From NCBI GenBank assembly GCA_026182355.1, contig JAPFBL010000116.1, positions 62,001 through 126,000 on the forward strand: DNA of 64,000 nt, written 5' to 3'. The notes beneath the pieces were generated by a model. It had not been told where the DNA came from. It ran no database searches and was given only the letters and a program-made list of their open reading frames with translations. This stretch comes from Hermatobates lingyangjiaoensis (lineage: Eukaryota > Arthropoda > Insecta > Hemiptera > Hermatobatidae). Positions 33,446 to 46,604 of the stretch are shown here, one piece after another (positions within the stretch are counted from its first letter, which is position 1; each line of letters begins with the position of its first letter). The translations under genes and the position numbers were made by a program.

Positions 33446-34418
33446 GAAGTACATTTAACTTTAGTACTAAAAATCACCATAAATTTACTGCAAAAATGAA
33501 TTACTTCAAAAAGGCTAATAACGTTGTATTTTACTGTTCAATTTTTCAAATAAGACCTTTTTTTACGTTTTGAAATGGTGCACACTACTTACTGCACTTG
33601 TAGTTTAATTAGTTTTGTAGGATTATATTATATTAATATATTTTTATTTTCATTTCAAACGACCGCTATGATCACTCCATTATGTCACCTTGAACATTAA
33701 TATAATAGTCATTATAACATTAGTGAACGATGTTGGTGCGTTAGTAGTTATTATGTTTATATTTAACCCAGTTTAATGTTTGAGCTCTAGGCATGGTAAT
33801 TATAAGTGGTTGAAGAGTAAACAAGGATAGTGGACCACGGATTAATGAAGGACGTGTTAATCCCACATGTACAGCTTCAAACAGCATGAAATCTAAATCA
33901 CAGGTATATTCAATTATGTCCCAACAATGTAGCCTCTGTGCTCACTAGCCGATAAATTGCAATTTCATATTAAATCAGGTCTACATGGAATAGCCTGTGG
34001 CTGGCAAGCAGTACAAAGCAGTATCAATATTTGCAAAGTAATATGAAATAGGAGTGATAATATGCCCTTGATGTTTGGCAGTGCATCGGTTTTATAATAC
34101 TTGCCTATCAAATAACTGATGACAATAAATGTCAACAAACGTGACCTGCATTAAAGTTTGTTAAAATAAATATGCTTGGACAAAAACTAGGAGTCTTCAA
34201 AATTCCAGCAATCTAGATATCTAACTTGATTTAAAATAGGAATACATTTATGACTGTATCAGACAAGTTGCAACCAATGGCAATAACATTTTCCTAACTA
34301 CACAGATATTATTGTCGGGGCTCTTACTAAAATAATCATTAAATTCAATATTAGTTGTGCAATCAGTAATTCTGTGGTATTTACTCATACTGTGGTAAAT
34401 AGATAACTTAAAGCTCCA

Positions 34419-34654
34419 CACATAAAAAATGAGCTTTTTTATTCTATGCGTTTTGAACGTTTCGTGTTCATTGTCAGGTAAACTTCCAAATGACAGAGTA
34501 GAGGACCGACCAGAGCCAGGCGCTCAACTCTCGAGAGTTGAATCGAGAGTCCTCTGGTCGGTCCTCTACTCCTTCATTTGGGAGTTTACCTGACAATGAA
34601 CACGAAGTGTTCGAAACAAGTAGAATAAAAAAAGTTGGTTTTTCTTTATGTGTA
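34419..34654. repeat. Large palindrome (about 236 bp)
   Basis: The arms of about 100 bp match at about 90%. Left CACATAAA...TTTTTTATTCTA pairs with right TAGAATAAAAAA...TTTATGTG, and both contain GTTCATTGTCAGGTAAAC and TAGAGGACCGACCAGAG in opposite senses. The centre holds a perfect 16 bp palindrome CAACTCTCGAGAGTTG. Each arm carries CTGACAATGAACACGAAGTG then GAAAC, the layout of a PLE terminus. Confidence 0.9.
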
Positions 34655-34659
34655 CAGAC

Positions 34660-35685
34660 TTTGATTTATCCATTTAACGCAGCAAACAATATTCATTATT
34701 TGGAAAACCACTTTTGCATCAATCCGGGCATTTTCTATAATAACTGGCAAGAAATAGTGTGTACTTTTTAATATCTCTTGACCTATCAAACAAGGTAACA
34801 GTTATGTCGATAACCAAATGTTAAGATTAAGATATTATAAAAATAATCAACTTAAGTAAATACACTGGATGTATACGTTCAAAAACTGTATTCAATATAA
34901 CTTTGATTCCTAATATTATACTCTATGACGCCACCTAAATAATCATAAAATACCTCTGAAAGCTATAGTTGGTGTTTGCCACTTGTTTTCATTTTGACGT
35001 TCAGCTATCAATGATCTACATGGTTTTAGTTCTTGGATCAAATTTCGTGTAATTAGTTTTTAGAATGGGAACTAACTAACACTGCTCTATTTGTTTGCTA
35101 TTCTATCCTGTAAATATTTCTTCCATGTTTTCGAATTGATGTATTTTTTTTTTTTAATAAAACTCATCACTTTACTTCATTTGTCTATTTACTATTCTAT
35201 TATTAAAACTTCAACCAAGAATTGGTCATCATGGATATAAATAATTATATTTAAGAATGTTTAAGCTATATCTTACAATGTATTTGACTGATTATTCGGA
35301 TGATAAGAAAATACCTTTCCTTTTGAGATAAGAGTCTTTCAATATTTGCTAAGATCGTCATATACTGGGATATGTATTTAACTGAATTTGGGACCACCAT
35401 AACTGCATTCTGATGTGTCTGACCTATTGAGTCAATTCTACGGTATAAGATCCCTATTGCATAAGAATAAATTATACTCATGTGTTGTTTGTCTTTATAG
35501 AATTTTACCAAGATCGACCAGGAATGGAAAATTATATTTTTTATTGTTCTAAATCCAATTAAATAGGTATACCTGCATATATTATATTAGAAAATATTGT
35601 GCTTACAAACATTAAAAGAAACCCTAGTTCCGAAATATAATTTCAAAATGCAGAAGTTGCATATATTTTTATTTTAAAAAAATAT
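34660..35685. other. Unassigned AT-rich sequence
   Basis: About 1 kb with nothing recognised. Confidence 0.5.
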
Positions 35686-35687
35686 TT

Positions 35688-35765
35688 ATATCCCTGAAGA
35701 AGACCAATTCGTGGTTGAAAGCTGAAGGTGGTGTTTACAGATTAAGAAAAAGAAAGAAATTTGAT
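35688..35765 (+). mobile_element. PLE 3'-terminal fragment
   Basis: CTGAAGA (35694-35700), then the stem AGACCAATTCGTGGTT and GAAA (35717-35720), with a purine-rich tail. Confidence 0.55.
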
Positions 35766-36259
35766 TATTTAAATATATCTCTTACTGAATTAGTGCATAG
35801 TATGCAATTTTTACATTGAAATAATTAATATATTGATATGCTATGATAAATATGAAGACTATTACCGATTTATGACTTTGATGTCTCTATAACCAATGAA
35901 CGAGCAGGTTCATACCTGAAAGCACATAAATATACGTTAAGAGTATATTGTCACAAACCATATTAAAATCAAAATATATTAAGTAGTACTAATATATTAA
36001 TACAAAACCAATAATATATGCACGCTTTATGTAAAGATTGTCATAAATATTATAGTTAGTATGCATTTACTGGTGCAAGTTTTTCATATTTATAATTTTA
36101 GATATCAGGTTGAAATTTTATAATAAATTCTAATCTAATTTTTTTTTTCTTTACTATCAATCGTTTAAATCTACATAAATGCTAACAAAAAAACATTTTA
36201 AAGTTAGTTTCTTACCATTTGAGGACAGTTTTGACTTGACTGTAAATAAATTGTAGTGA

Positions 36260-38150
36260 TCATAACACAATTTGATCTTAAAATTACATTGTTTTTTACA
36301 TGGTGTGTTTGTATCTGTGTGCGTGGGTGAGTATCCTAACGTTTGCGACCTCGCTACAGGCCAGACCGTTTAAATGTGCTCTACTGTTTGGGAACAATGT
36401 TGCATGATGAAGAAGTTTCTTTTTTAACAGTTTCTTCTTCTTAACTACTACCCATAGTGTCTTAAATTTTTGGCATGATTATGGAAGCGTTAGGAGGAAT
36501 GAATGAAAAATTCTCAAGTTATTAAAACAACCGTAAATATCTTCTTTCTATTAAAATTTAAAATTTTAACTTATAATTGATTTTGAAAGTTTGTGAGGAA
36601 CAAAGACATTATACCGTTTGATGTATCTCAAAAAAATTGCACTTTTTATGTGGATGAGTTGAGGAATTTCATTTCAAAATTATATAAACTAAAAGGGGCG
36701 TTGCGGAACATTTTATGATTTCAGAGAATGTTTAATAAATGATTTAATAAAAGCCTTGAACGTTTTAATGACTTGATAATGATATGTTGACATGTTAAAA
36801 AAATGAATTTCTTAAATGTAAAAAACAATGGCAATCAAACATTTTTCTCTGATGCTCCCCGTGTCATGATGGATTTGCCTAACAAAGTGTTCTAATCACA
36901 TATATGTTGCACCCTTGGGCAAATTGTCAGATTTAATTACTGGTTTGTTTATGAAAACTGTTATCCAAGGGTAATATTGAATTATGGCTGTGTACTCCTT
37001 TGTTCTTTATCATAAAACGAATTCAAATCGATTAACCTAACATTTTTCTTATATATTTCGGATATTTTACTGACAAAAATAGAATGACTTTGCAATCATA
37101 ATAATCGTACTATAGAAACGGAACTAATATACTGATGGGTTGATTCAGAAACAATAGAACAGTATATATTACATTAATAGTGCAAGATAATAATTAAAGC
37201 AAGTATTGGATAGAAAACAGTTTTGGATGCTCTCAGATAGCCTTGCTTTCGCTCCTATTTTCTTGATGACCCCAAAAAGCTCCATATAATGAAGGTTATG
37301 ATACTCAATGATGTACATAACATCATTTATTTGAAGAAAAGTAATGCTTGATGGTACTTATTTTTCAAATAATGTAATATTCCCCACAAATTATAGCAAA
37401 AGTGGCAAAGAAAGTTTGGTACAAATCTACCTAAGACTGGCTATACCTTTTTGACAGAATAATGTATTTAAGAAAATACATGAAACAAAAAACATCAAAG
37501 TTACGGACTTACTATTGGAGAATGTTAAGATGAAGTATTCATTTCGAAATGCAATCAATGTAACAGTTACACTGGCAATGGGATCAAAATAAATTTTGCT
37601 TATCATAATATTTCTATAGAACATGAGTTTATGAAGACAAAATTTTTATTTTGGTTTTATAAATGTATTATTATTCCTGGACTGATCTACATATAACGAA
37701 ATTTACACTTTCCCTTCTCAAAAATGTTATTACTGCTGTAATTATACTAATGATATTATATGCATCAGTGGTGTAATATACAATAATAAGCATATATATT
37801 GATAAAAAAGATTTCAATTATTTAAAAATTTTAATTTTAGTTTTTATTTATAGGCCTTTGTCAAGCTATACAAACAATTTTTCACTACAGGGACAAAGAA
37901 AGGATGTTTTCTGCATCTAGTGTTTAGTTGGGTTTTTGACTCTGACGAAGACCGCTTGTTACGGTTGAAAGATCTTAGTCTTGTTTTCCCATTTCTTATT
38001 GTGGATTGATCATATATTGATAAATGGATCAATCACTACCTATACTACCTCCAGGATTAAAAGACAAATAAACATCTCCTACTTAAAGATTTATACCACA
38101 ATGTTTAATTATCTGTTTAATTTGCAAAATATAAAGATCTTTTTAGGTGA
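36260..38150 (+). repeat. Family X dispersed repeat, copy A, split by a PLE insertion
   Basis: Blocks align with copy B (50767-52710). They include the GTGTGCGTGGGTGAGTAT start, ATGATGGATTTGCCTAACAA at 36867-36887 (B: 51758-51778), TTGCACCCTTGGGCAAA, and the end block CATCAGTGGTGTAATATACA to the AGACAAATAAACATCTCCTA segment near 38060-38082. The middle part (37000-37700) is poorly conserved. No coding capacity was seen. Confidence 0.6.
37807..38011 (+). mobile_element. 205 bp PLE insertion with 13 bp target duplication
   Basis: The 13-mer ATATATTGATAAA flanks it exactly (37794-37806 and 38012-38024). The related site in copy B, near 52622-52634, is unoccupied. The insert carries CTGACGA (37942-37948), GAAA (37967-37970), GATCTTAGTCTTG and the end ATTGTGGATTGATC. 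It is 5'-truncated, as expected for target-primed reverse transcription. Confidence 0.88.
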
Positions 38151-38589
38151 TGAAATATCAAAAAAAAAAAGGTTGAAAAAAAAAGACTGAAACATTTTAG
38201 TATGACCTAAATGTTGGTTAGATACAGTGCTCTTCATATATTATTTTAAAGGAGCGTCCAGGCACTCACAAATGATCACCTGGATTGCATGCTTTTTGAT
38301 TTCAATAAAACGGTTCTAGTCTGATATTGATGGGTCATAAATTTATAATGAAAACAGTGCAAATGCATTTTTTATATGAACCAAAGGAAAACCTGGAAAT
38401 GAGTTCAATCAATTTGGAAATGTTTATAAACAAATAACTACTATACTGTAATGTCAAGCTCCTCGTTAATGAGTGCTACAGGTGGCAGATTTTGCGACAA
38501 ATCTTCCTCTGAAACCGAAGATCTTACTTTACCAGCTTTCTTATAAGCCCATATATGGCTACTCAGAACACCTTCCCTTAATGATAAAT

Positions 38590-38830
38590 GATATTGATTT
38601 AATTAATTGGTTAATTTTTTTATTTAATTTTTTTTGTTATTCAATTTTTATCTAATAATTTTTTTTATTATTTTATTCATTATTTTTGTATTTTTAATAT
38701 ACCTTTATTTCTATTTTTCTTGTTTAGTATTTCTACTTTTATTTATGTATCACATCCTTCGTTCATCACTCTATGTTTCTTTTATTTTGCACTTTTTCTT
38801 ATTCCTATACAACACTTAATTTTAAATTCA
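38590..38830. repeat. T-rich low-complexity tract
   Basis: About 240 bases are dominated by T and A, just upstream of a PLE terminus. It may be that element's 3' untranslated tract. Confidence 0.6.
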
Positions 38831-38839
38831 TTCTTCTCT

Positions 38840-39000
38840 AACTTATTCTCTATGACAGGGCGCAGATGCGGCACATTGTTGTTCTCCAACTATCTCTGCA
38901 CCAGTACGCTTTGTTTTCCTCTCATATCTTACCAGATGACGGTTCACAATGAAAATTAACACACGTTAATTTAAATGTGTGTTTTAAATTTATCTATAAT
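38840..39000 (+). mobile_element. PLE 3'-terminal fragment (15570-type)
   Basis: It has CTGCACCAGTACGCTTTG, then CAGATGACGGTTCACAATGA and AAATTAA with a GTGTGTTTTAAATT tail. It is a diverged copy. Confidence 0.65.
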
Positions 39001-39148
39001 ATACTTCATTGTTAAATAACACCCCATATTTGGCTTATATCTGTTTCTTATATAATTTCTCCAGTTTCCGGAATTCCTTTCTCGTCTCTTCATCAAAACT
39101 ATAAAGCTTATCACCAATATTGATAGTCGACATGTTTTTAATGTACCA

Positions 39149-39463
39149 CATTTTTTATTAAAAATTATGCCAATTTTAACTTTTGTTCTTTTCCGAGTTA
39201 ATTTTTCAAGTTTTCTCACACCAATTTTAACTTTTGTTCTTTTCCGAATTAATTTTTCAAGTTTTCTCACACCAATTTTAACTTTTGTTATTTTCCGAGT
39301 TAATTTTTCAAGTTTTCTCACCAATTTTAACTTTTGTTCTTTTCCGAACAAAAAGTGGTGAATTACTTTATATTTTACCAGAAAGGTGGAAATCCATAGT
39401 GAGAAAACTTGAAAAATTAACTCGGAAAAGAACAAAAGTTAAAATTGGCATAATTTTTAATAA

Positions 39464-39466
<3 letters not shown>
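39149..39466. repeat. Palindrome plus 51 bp tandem repeat of a PLE N-terminal segment
   Basis: On the minus strand the 51 bp unit repeats at 39170-39220, 39221-39271 and 39272-39320 (49 bp), with a partial fourth unit at 39321-39347. Each unit encodes about 17 residues, VRKLEKLTRKRTKVKIG. An inverted single copy lies at 39400-39466 on the plus strand and ends at (TA)n. The period is a multiple of three, so the frame is kept through two units. The unit is the same coding block seen at 12093 and 58540. Confidence 0.88.

Positions 39467-39500
<34 letters not shown>
39467..39500. repeat. (TA)n microsatellite
   Basis: It follows directly after the truncated PLE N-terminal coding fragment. Confidence 0.95.
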
Positions 39501-39503
<3 letters not shown>

Positions 39504-40179
39504 ATTACATACATAATTTTAATTATTGTTACCATAAAAAATTGCAAAAATAGAAAGGAGGAACTTGTGATTCTGTGAGACAAACAAACGATAGACGCGA
39601 AAAAGGAGCTGGTCATTGAAATACGGACGTAAGGAGAAACGCTGGTTCCTTTTCAGTTTAGAAAAATTAAATTCTTTCTAAAGTCTACTCTGAAGGTGAA
39701 AGCTTACTTTGAAAGGCGATATAATCAATAACTTTTTTTTAGTAAGTTCAGTAGATTTTATTCATTTATGAGATTAACTGTATATAATGCAAGAGTGTTA
39801 CATACAATATTAAATAATTTAGGCCTATTCGCACAATATTAGATATGTATTGTATACGTACACATAGTTTAAAGCAGAGGTTCAACGTTTAATTGCTGCT
39901 AAAATCTCTGAGAAGTATTTTATCATGTGTTGGTTCTCTTGTGTGGCATACAAAAATTATAGTAAAGTAATTAATCATGCAGATACAGATTGTTGAAAAC
40001 ATTTCTTTGTAGGTAAATAAAAAATGTAACAATTTAATAATTTCATTGTGTTTGCAACATCAATTTTTAATAAATTTATCTATTTACCTTAAACACATAT
40101 TTTTAAAACAACACAACAACAACGTATGTTGGAAATAATTTATAAAAAAGATTAGATAAAGCATAATATAATATTTCTT

Positions 40180-40893
40180 CTAAGCAGACTGATGGTAAAT
40201 GTCAGAAGCCCCAAGGCAACTAAGCGTCATCTGTTCATATCAGCAGCACAGTCAGTGCTGTTGCAAGGAGCAGAGACTTGGGGGAAAGCAGTAAACAAGA
40301 AATGTCACAGAAAACGATGGCTTGTAGTACAAAAGAGAGCAGTTTTAAGAGTGTGTCCAGCTTATCGCATGCCATGAGAGCCAGCAGTAATAGTGATAGC
40401 TTGCACAATTCTAGTTGACCTACAAACGAGAGAAGGGGAGGCCATTTACCGAAGAAAGGAAAAAGTCGGTAGAGAGTCTGCTTCTCTGAGAAGAGAGAAG
40501 ACGTACTCTGGACAGATAGCAAGAGGTGTGGGAGCACGGAACTAGAGGGCACTGGCCGTTAAGCTAATTAGAGATGTTCGGTTATGCGTTGAAAGAGGTC
40601 ATGAAGAGGTGGGGTATTACCTTATGCAATTTCTCAGTAGACATGGATACTTCCGCGCCTACCTATACAAGATAGGAAAGGACCAGACATCTGAGTGCCT
40701 GTATTGATCAGCGGTAGAAGGTGTGAAGCATATATTATCTTCATGTTCAAAATTGGATACCCAGAGAAGAGACTTGGTGAACAGAATCGGTGTATTCTCC
40801 CCAGAAACTATTATGGACAGAGAGCTGATCCAGAGTGCTGAGGTATGAAAAATACTAACCATCAAAAAGCGATTCATAGAAGACCTGGAATAA
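40180..40893 (+). pseudogene. R1/Jockey-like LINE ORF2, C-terminal remnant
   Basis: The translation across frames gives the post-RT region of a non-LTR retrotransposon: ISAAQSVLLQGAETWGKAV (40228-40284), VVQKRAVLRVCPAYR, then EVGYYLMQFLSRHGYFRAYL (about 40607-40666) and a degraded Cys/His zinc region (ECLY..., VKHILSSCSKL) before RFIEDLE and a stop near 40893. These blocks are typical of R1/Jockey-type ORF2 in arthropods. Several in-frame stops (for example after YRMP at 40378-40380) make it dead. No 5' part or poly-A-type tail was identified. Confidence 0.8.
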
Positions 40894-41069
40894 GTAATTC
40901 TAAAGTAAGGCTGCCTCGTCTAAGGAAATAAATGTTCTAGTCTGAGATAATGTGAAAAATGGTTCCAGGCTAGTGTCCTAGAAGAAAAGTTCTAGTATTC
41001 TGGCTAACCTGAAATCTGAAAACCCAGTGCATAGTATATCTTTCACCTCCTTCCCCCACCCATAATAAT

Positions 41070-41160
41070 ATATTTATTTATATTATTATAAAATATTTTT
41101 ATAATAATATAAATATTATTATTTATATTTATAATAATAATATAAATAACCACCCAAATA
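41070..41160. repeat. A/T-only self-complementary tract
   Basis: ATAATAATATATTTATTTAT and its inverse repeat several times. It is low complexity. Confidence 0.75.
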
Positions 41161-41344
41161 TTTATATATTATGACAGTAATAAGATTTAACAACAAACAA
41201 ATAACCAACGTATTCGAACCGCGTTGTTCATACGATTAAATTTTTATATTTGGAGACTGTTTCATTAGCTTTTTACCCTACAATGAGTAAACACCACATA
41301 ATAACAGATTGCACTACGTTAGAATTAGAAAGAAATATCAGTTG

Positions 41345-41430
41345 AGATTTGATTCTGATAAAGACCACTTGTTACGATTGAAAGGTTTTAGTCTTTTTTT
41401 TCAGTTGTTATTGTGGTTTCAACTTATATA
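41345..41430 (+). mobile_element. PLE 3'-terminal fragment
   Basis: CTGATAA (41355-41361), GACCACTTGTTACGATT, GAAA (41380-41383), then GGTTTTAGTC and TTATTGTGGTTTCAACTT next to a TA run. Confidence 0.65.
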
Positions 41431-42459
41431 TATTATGACAAATAAATTAAAATTAGTTACTGATGCTTGATTGCTAATGTTTAAATATTGTAATAGTCAG
41501 CTGTTACGTTATTGATATATTTTTTTATACTGATGTATATTAATTTGACATGGACTATCAATTACATTTGGTGGACCCCTTTTGATCTTCTGTGGGTTCC
41601 TGGGGGTTTATGTGGAACGCGCTGAGAACCCTCGTTCTAAAGTCTAAAGTAGTCAAACCAGTTGACTTAGAAGTTCTCAATAAACTCTGATTACTGAAAC
41701 AAAATGTGCTAATTATATTTTTATATGTCTATAAATTGCTTAGTAGCACTTTCCTGCGGTTAAATCAGTGTAATAAATTTATTTACCTAGGTGTGTGCTT
41801 CTGGAAATAAAAGCACTGTAATTGGAAGGGGAAGTGAGATGCATGTGAAGGGCTACAAAGGAGTAGGAAGATTGGTTAATGTTTACAAGTGCACGAGTTA
41901 AAGGAGATTTATTGTAGAGTTAGAACTTTATTTATTGAACCAACGTACATCCCTGTTTGTGCTCGCTTTTGTAGTTTACTGTTTCCCGATGTTCGAGCTT
42001 GCTTAATGACGTTGAGGATAAAATCCTATTTCAGGCCGTTTACAACAACTCAGAAATTCCGAGGCAACACTGTCTGAGAAAATATGACACATAATAAAAT
42101 GCATATATTTAATTTTGCTGTTATAGGTTCTAGTTTTATTTTGCAATATTTTGTCACTTAAGCGTATATGAATTATTAAATGTAACATCCAGATCATTAT
42201 CTCTAAATGTCTACCAACTTTTTTCTTAATCAATTTTTTTAGACATCTTTTCCAATTTTTTTGGTTAGTCCTTTAAAGTCTCGGGGAATTAGGTGCAATA
42301 ACGCACTATATGATTTGTTGTCTATTGTAGGAACATTTATTTTCAAAATGTTATGGTTTACATTTTACCATTTTCTTTGTATAATATTTCAATGTTGTTT
42401 GTATGTATCTCACATGTATAAACAAAGGCCTGTTCCCCAAATGTACGAACTTCAAACTA

Positions 42460-42600
42460 TATATATATATATATATGATGTAATTTATTTGAGGGTTGAG
42501 GTCTAATGATTTTAAACTAGTCCTTTTGCCGACGTTTCGACATATATTTATGTTATCTTCAGGGCTTGAAAATCTGGAGTAAAACTCATTATTTCCTTTT
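42460..42600 (-). mobile_element. PLE 3'-terminal fragment with CGAAACG-type core, next to (AT)n
   Basis: The minus strand reads CTGAAGATAACATAAATATA, TGTCGAAACGTCGGC and AAAAGGACTAG (core 42535-42562), then (AT)n at 42458-42476. It is the clearest of the CGAAACG subfamily. Confidence 0.7.
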
Positions 42601-43119
42601 CTACCCCACATTTGTTCATCACAAATTTCAATTAAGTGGCGTTTCTGCAAAGTAATATGTATATCACGATTATTCATAGCACCAACATTAAATTTTCTGT
42701 ATTTGTCTAAAATTTGGTTTAAAGTTAGTTCTAAGTAAAACCTAAAATATGATAATGTACTTTTTGCATGCTTGAATATTAACAAAAAGGAGTAGAGCTT
42801 CTTATGAGACCAAGATTCATACGCTTGCCTAATTTAATTTATATTTGTAAAATTTTGAGCTCTATAGATTGGTTAAAACACTTTAGATTGACAACTACTC
42901 TTAGAGCGATTTATTCAACCACTCAATGTACAAATCCATAAATATTCCAAATGTATCTTTCCATCGTCAACGAAACGTAAAAATCAACTAAAAAAAAAAA
43001 CGTGAATGTTGAGACATGGAATCCCACAAATATATTGGTTCAGAAAATATGGCTTGTGCAATGAGTATAGGTTATACTATACTTATACGTCAAATTAATA
43101 AAGATCTAAGTTGTATCAA

Positions 43120-43197
43120 TGTCAACACCACAGTAAGAAATCAGAAAAAGACTAAGATCTTTCAACCATAACAAGTGGTCTTCGTCAGAGTCAAACC
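43120..43197 (-). mobile_element. PLE 3'-terminal fragment
   Basis: CTGACGA (43182-43188) to GAAA (43160-43163), then GATCTTAGTCTTTTTCTGAT and TTACTGTGGTG. Confidence 0.65.
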
Positions 43198-43199
43198 TC

Positions 43200-46100
43200 A
43201 GTTGATAATCCATAGTATAGTAGCCGTTGTATACTATTATCAAAGGAAAATATTGCCGGGAAACTGTACAGCAAATCTAAAGTTATGAAGCCATTTTTTT
43301 GAAAAATATGAATTAATACAACGAGTACCCTGACCAGTAGTATCTGACTTTTTGGACACACACACACCCAAACAGATATCATCAAATAAAGGCCTGAAAT
43401 GAACACATCAAACTTAAAAGTATGTAAATCCATACAAAATCTCGAAATTAAATTTGTTCATGATTACTATTCCTTACTTACATGAACGTAATAAAGCATT
43501 CAGGAAACATTGAATAATTACAATTTAGATAAATATACATAGTTTGCTGAAAGCTCAATAACTTTGGGTGTATATTAGTGATTGATCATACAATTAATTA
43601 GGTTTCTATCAAACCTTCATTAATGACGATACAACTGATTTTCTTGATAATTTTTGAGTCTATCTGGCAGATAAATATAGAACATGAGGAGCAATTTGTC
43701 TGTCCAATAAATTTTTGACGGCATTAAATTACAACAATACACTGATAAAGTCTTAGTTTATGATATGATGTACAGCTTCAACAATTTAATATGAAACATT
43801 GACTACTTATTTTGATCACAGTAACAGAATACAAACTGATTTTCCTAAAATTTAAGAGAATTATTGAAGGAATTTCGGGAATAATTTGAGGGGATAGCAA
43901 TAGCTGTTCTAAGATGTGGTTAGAGCTAATCGGAAGCATGAGAGGTTGAATGTTTGATTATATTGCAGCCTAAAGCCTATAGTTTCAAAATAACAATATT
44001 GATATATCTAATTTCGAGTTGAGCAGGGTCAGCAGGTGTATTGACTTAACTTCAGTGACAAGCTGTCATATGTAATGACTGGACTGTCTGTGGGACATTG
44101 TGGGACAACCTATTCAGATATATTAATATCACACTTCTTGACTCTAAACATACCACTCGAAACAACTCAAAAAATACTAAAAAACACCATTATAAAGATG
44201 ATTGCGAAAAATACTGAAATCAACCAAGACATCAACTGATAATGAAGTTTGAAATGATACCTGGAACGAAAGCTTAATGTAATTGTATTGTACTAGGCTT
44301 CAGCCAATATGACAATCACTACAGACACAGATAATGACAACCACTATACATTTCTAGATACTCAAAATTTATCTAGAACAATTAAATCTGTTATTAAATT
44401 AGTTATACAACACATCAAACAACAGATTAAAAAAGAAAACAATTGAAAATGGACTGCTGGTAAACGAAAAACTGATACAGTTTAGAATTTCCTTTAAAAG
44501 AAAACAAGATATAGAAGGCTAAAAATGATATTATATAAGAATAATTCAAAAGGGAGTGTACAATGGTCTCAAAAGCAGTTACGAGATAAATGATTACTGT
44601 TATGAAGATTCAATGATTTCTTGGAATGTAGCCTACTAACTGTGCACTGGTGTTATAACTGTAATGTGATGATACTTTACAGAGGTTTCTATATCTAATT
44701 TCGTAAGCCAACTAACTGAAGTACCCTTGAGAGTAGCCTTTATTAAGAATTCTAAAAACTTTACTAAGTAAGGTAAATTAGAAGTAGTTTCTAAAAAGTT
44801 TTTTAGAGAAATAAATCAAATCAATGTGTGAATGTAAACCATTCTTGGTTAAATAAAAGTTGGTTCTTTTAGTAAAAGCAGTGTTTCTTGACATTGTCAT
44901 CGAAAAGAGTTTCCTATGATGCTTTCTGATTATATACTGGTATGACATCTACAATAATAAAAAATAAAGGGTTCAACAAATTTTATTTAATGAAGAAGAG
45001 TTATCTTTCCCATAATGAATTCAGTAAGAGAGATTGGTAAACCTTGTACAACCTTGAAAAATCAGTCACTAACATATGTTCAGCCATAGATGAAACTGAG
45101 CATTTCCTGGTGAGAGCACAATGAGAGAAAACTAAGGGTCTACTTTTCCCAGCTCAGATCTTCAGCTAAAACGGTGTATAACGTCAGGTAAATTTACTAG
45201 AAAACAATAATAATCAGCTACAATTTATCAGGTGATGCAAGAGCCACATTACAAGTGACCGAAAAAAATGACATGTTGAAAGATATGTGAAAACAATTTT
45301 AATTCAAGCCAAATGAGGTAACTTTCCCACTAACAAAAAAAAATTCAAGCTGTTATAGCTGAATAACAAAGAACCAGATTGTTCTACGGATGACCAAGTT
45401 CAAAGCTCTTGCAGGTGGAAAGGAATACCAGATAGCACTGCAAAAGAAACGCTAATCAACAAAACTTACTTATTGTGTACAACAGGTATCCCATATCTTC
45501 CCTGAATTACTCTTTAGAACGAACATTTTAAAGAAAGGGAGAAGACTTATGAATGAATCAGAGAAAGGAAGCTATGTTAGAAGCATATTGGTTGGCTATT
45601 TCGATTTATTAACATTCCATATTATTTTGATTGCCTAATTGTGATAGTAAAAACCTCTTAATCTTCTATTCATGTATTATATTTTACATAATGTGTTATA
45701 ATAATATATTTCAGTTTGATGCATGTAATACATATCATACACATGCTGAAATAAACTTTATCGGCTACAGAAACTTGTTAAAAGTCTACAGGAAAATAAA
45801 AACTATTTTCTTTAATTGTTACTAATTTTATATATTTTACATATTTAATTTACTAACTAAAACCATTTCATAATTCTTAATAATACAGTGTTATTTATTA
45901 ATCACCATAAGTTGATTCTGAAGAAAAAAAAAGTTAGTTGATACAAATAAACACATCCGTCCATTTTTACAAGTTAGGTTTTGTATTTTTGAGGATGTGA
46001 TTCAAAAATATTCAATTATTAAACTAGAATATTAATTTTATGTTTAACGAAATAGAACATCTAAAAATAGAATATTGTCTAAATCCAGAAAATATACTTT

Positions 46101-46600
46101 AATAGCCTATTCCATTGAAACAATTACACTAGAAAACATTATAGCCCATCCTCTTTTAAGAACCTAGAGTTTGTTTGGTCTGGTTTTGTTTTTTTATTGG
46201 TTTTGGTTTATTCTGATCTATGTAGTTGAATTGTGTAACTAGCATGATGCTCACAAGTTTTCAGGTTGAATGAAGAGGTTTCATGTTTATTACAAACATA
46301 ATGTTTATACCAAACTAACGGTATGTTTTACGGCATTCTTTTCATACAGTTTCATCATTACTGATGATGAAACTAATAGATTGGTATAACTATCTACAAT
46401 TAGTAGTTCAAAAAACATCAAGTCAAACAACATGTAATGGACGATGAAAGGGATTTGCTTTGAGGCAATGTGTTCAGGAATTAGATAACCCATCTGCACT
46501 GTATGCGCTATTGTTAGGTATATCAAATTGATGTATTTAGTAGAACAGTTGCGTAGCTACAATGAGCTGTCGCTTGTTTGCAAAATTTAGTTAGGACTCC
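43200..46600. other. Unassigned AT-rich sequence
   Basis: About 3.4 kb with no recognisable gene or repeat family. Confidence 0.5.
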
Positions 46601-46604
46601 ATTA

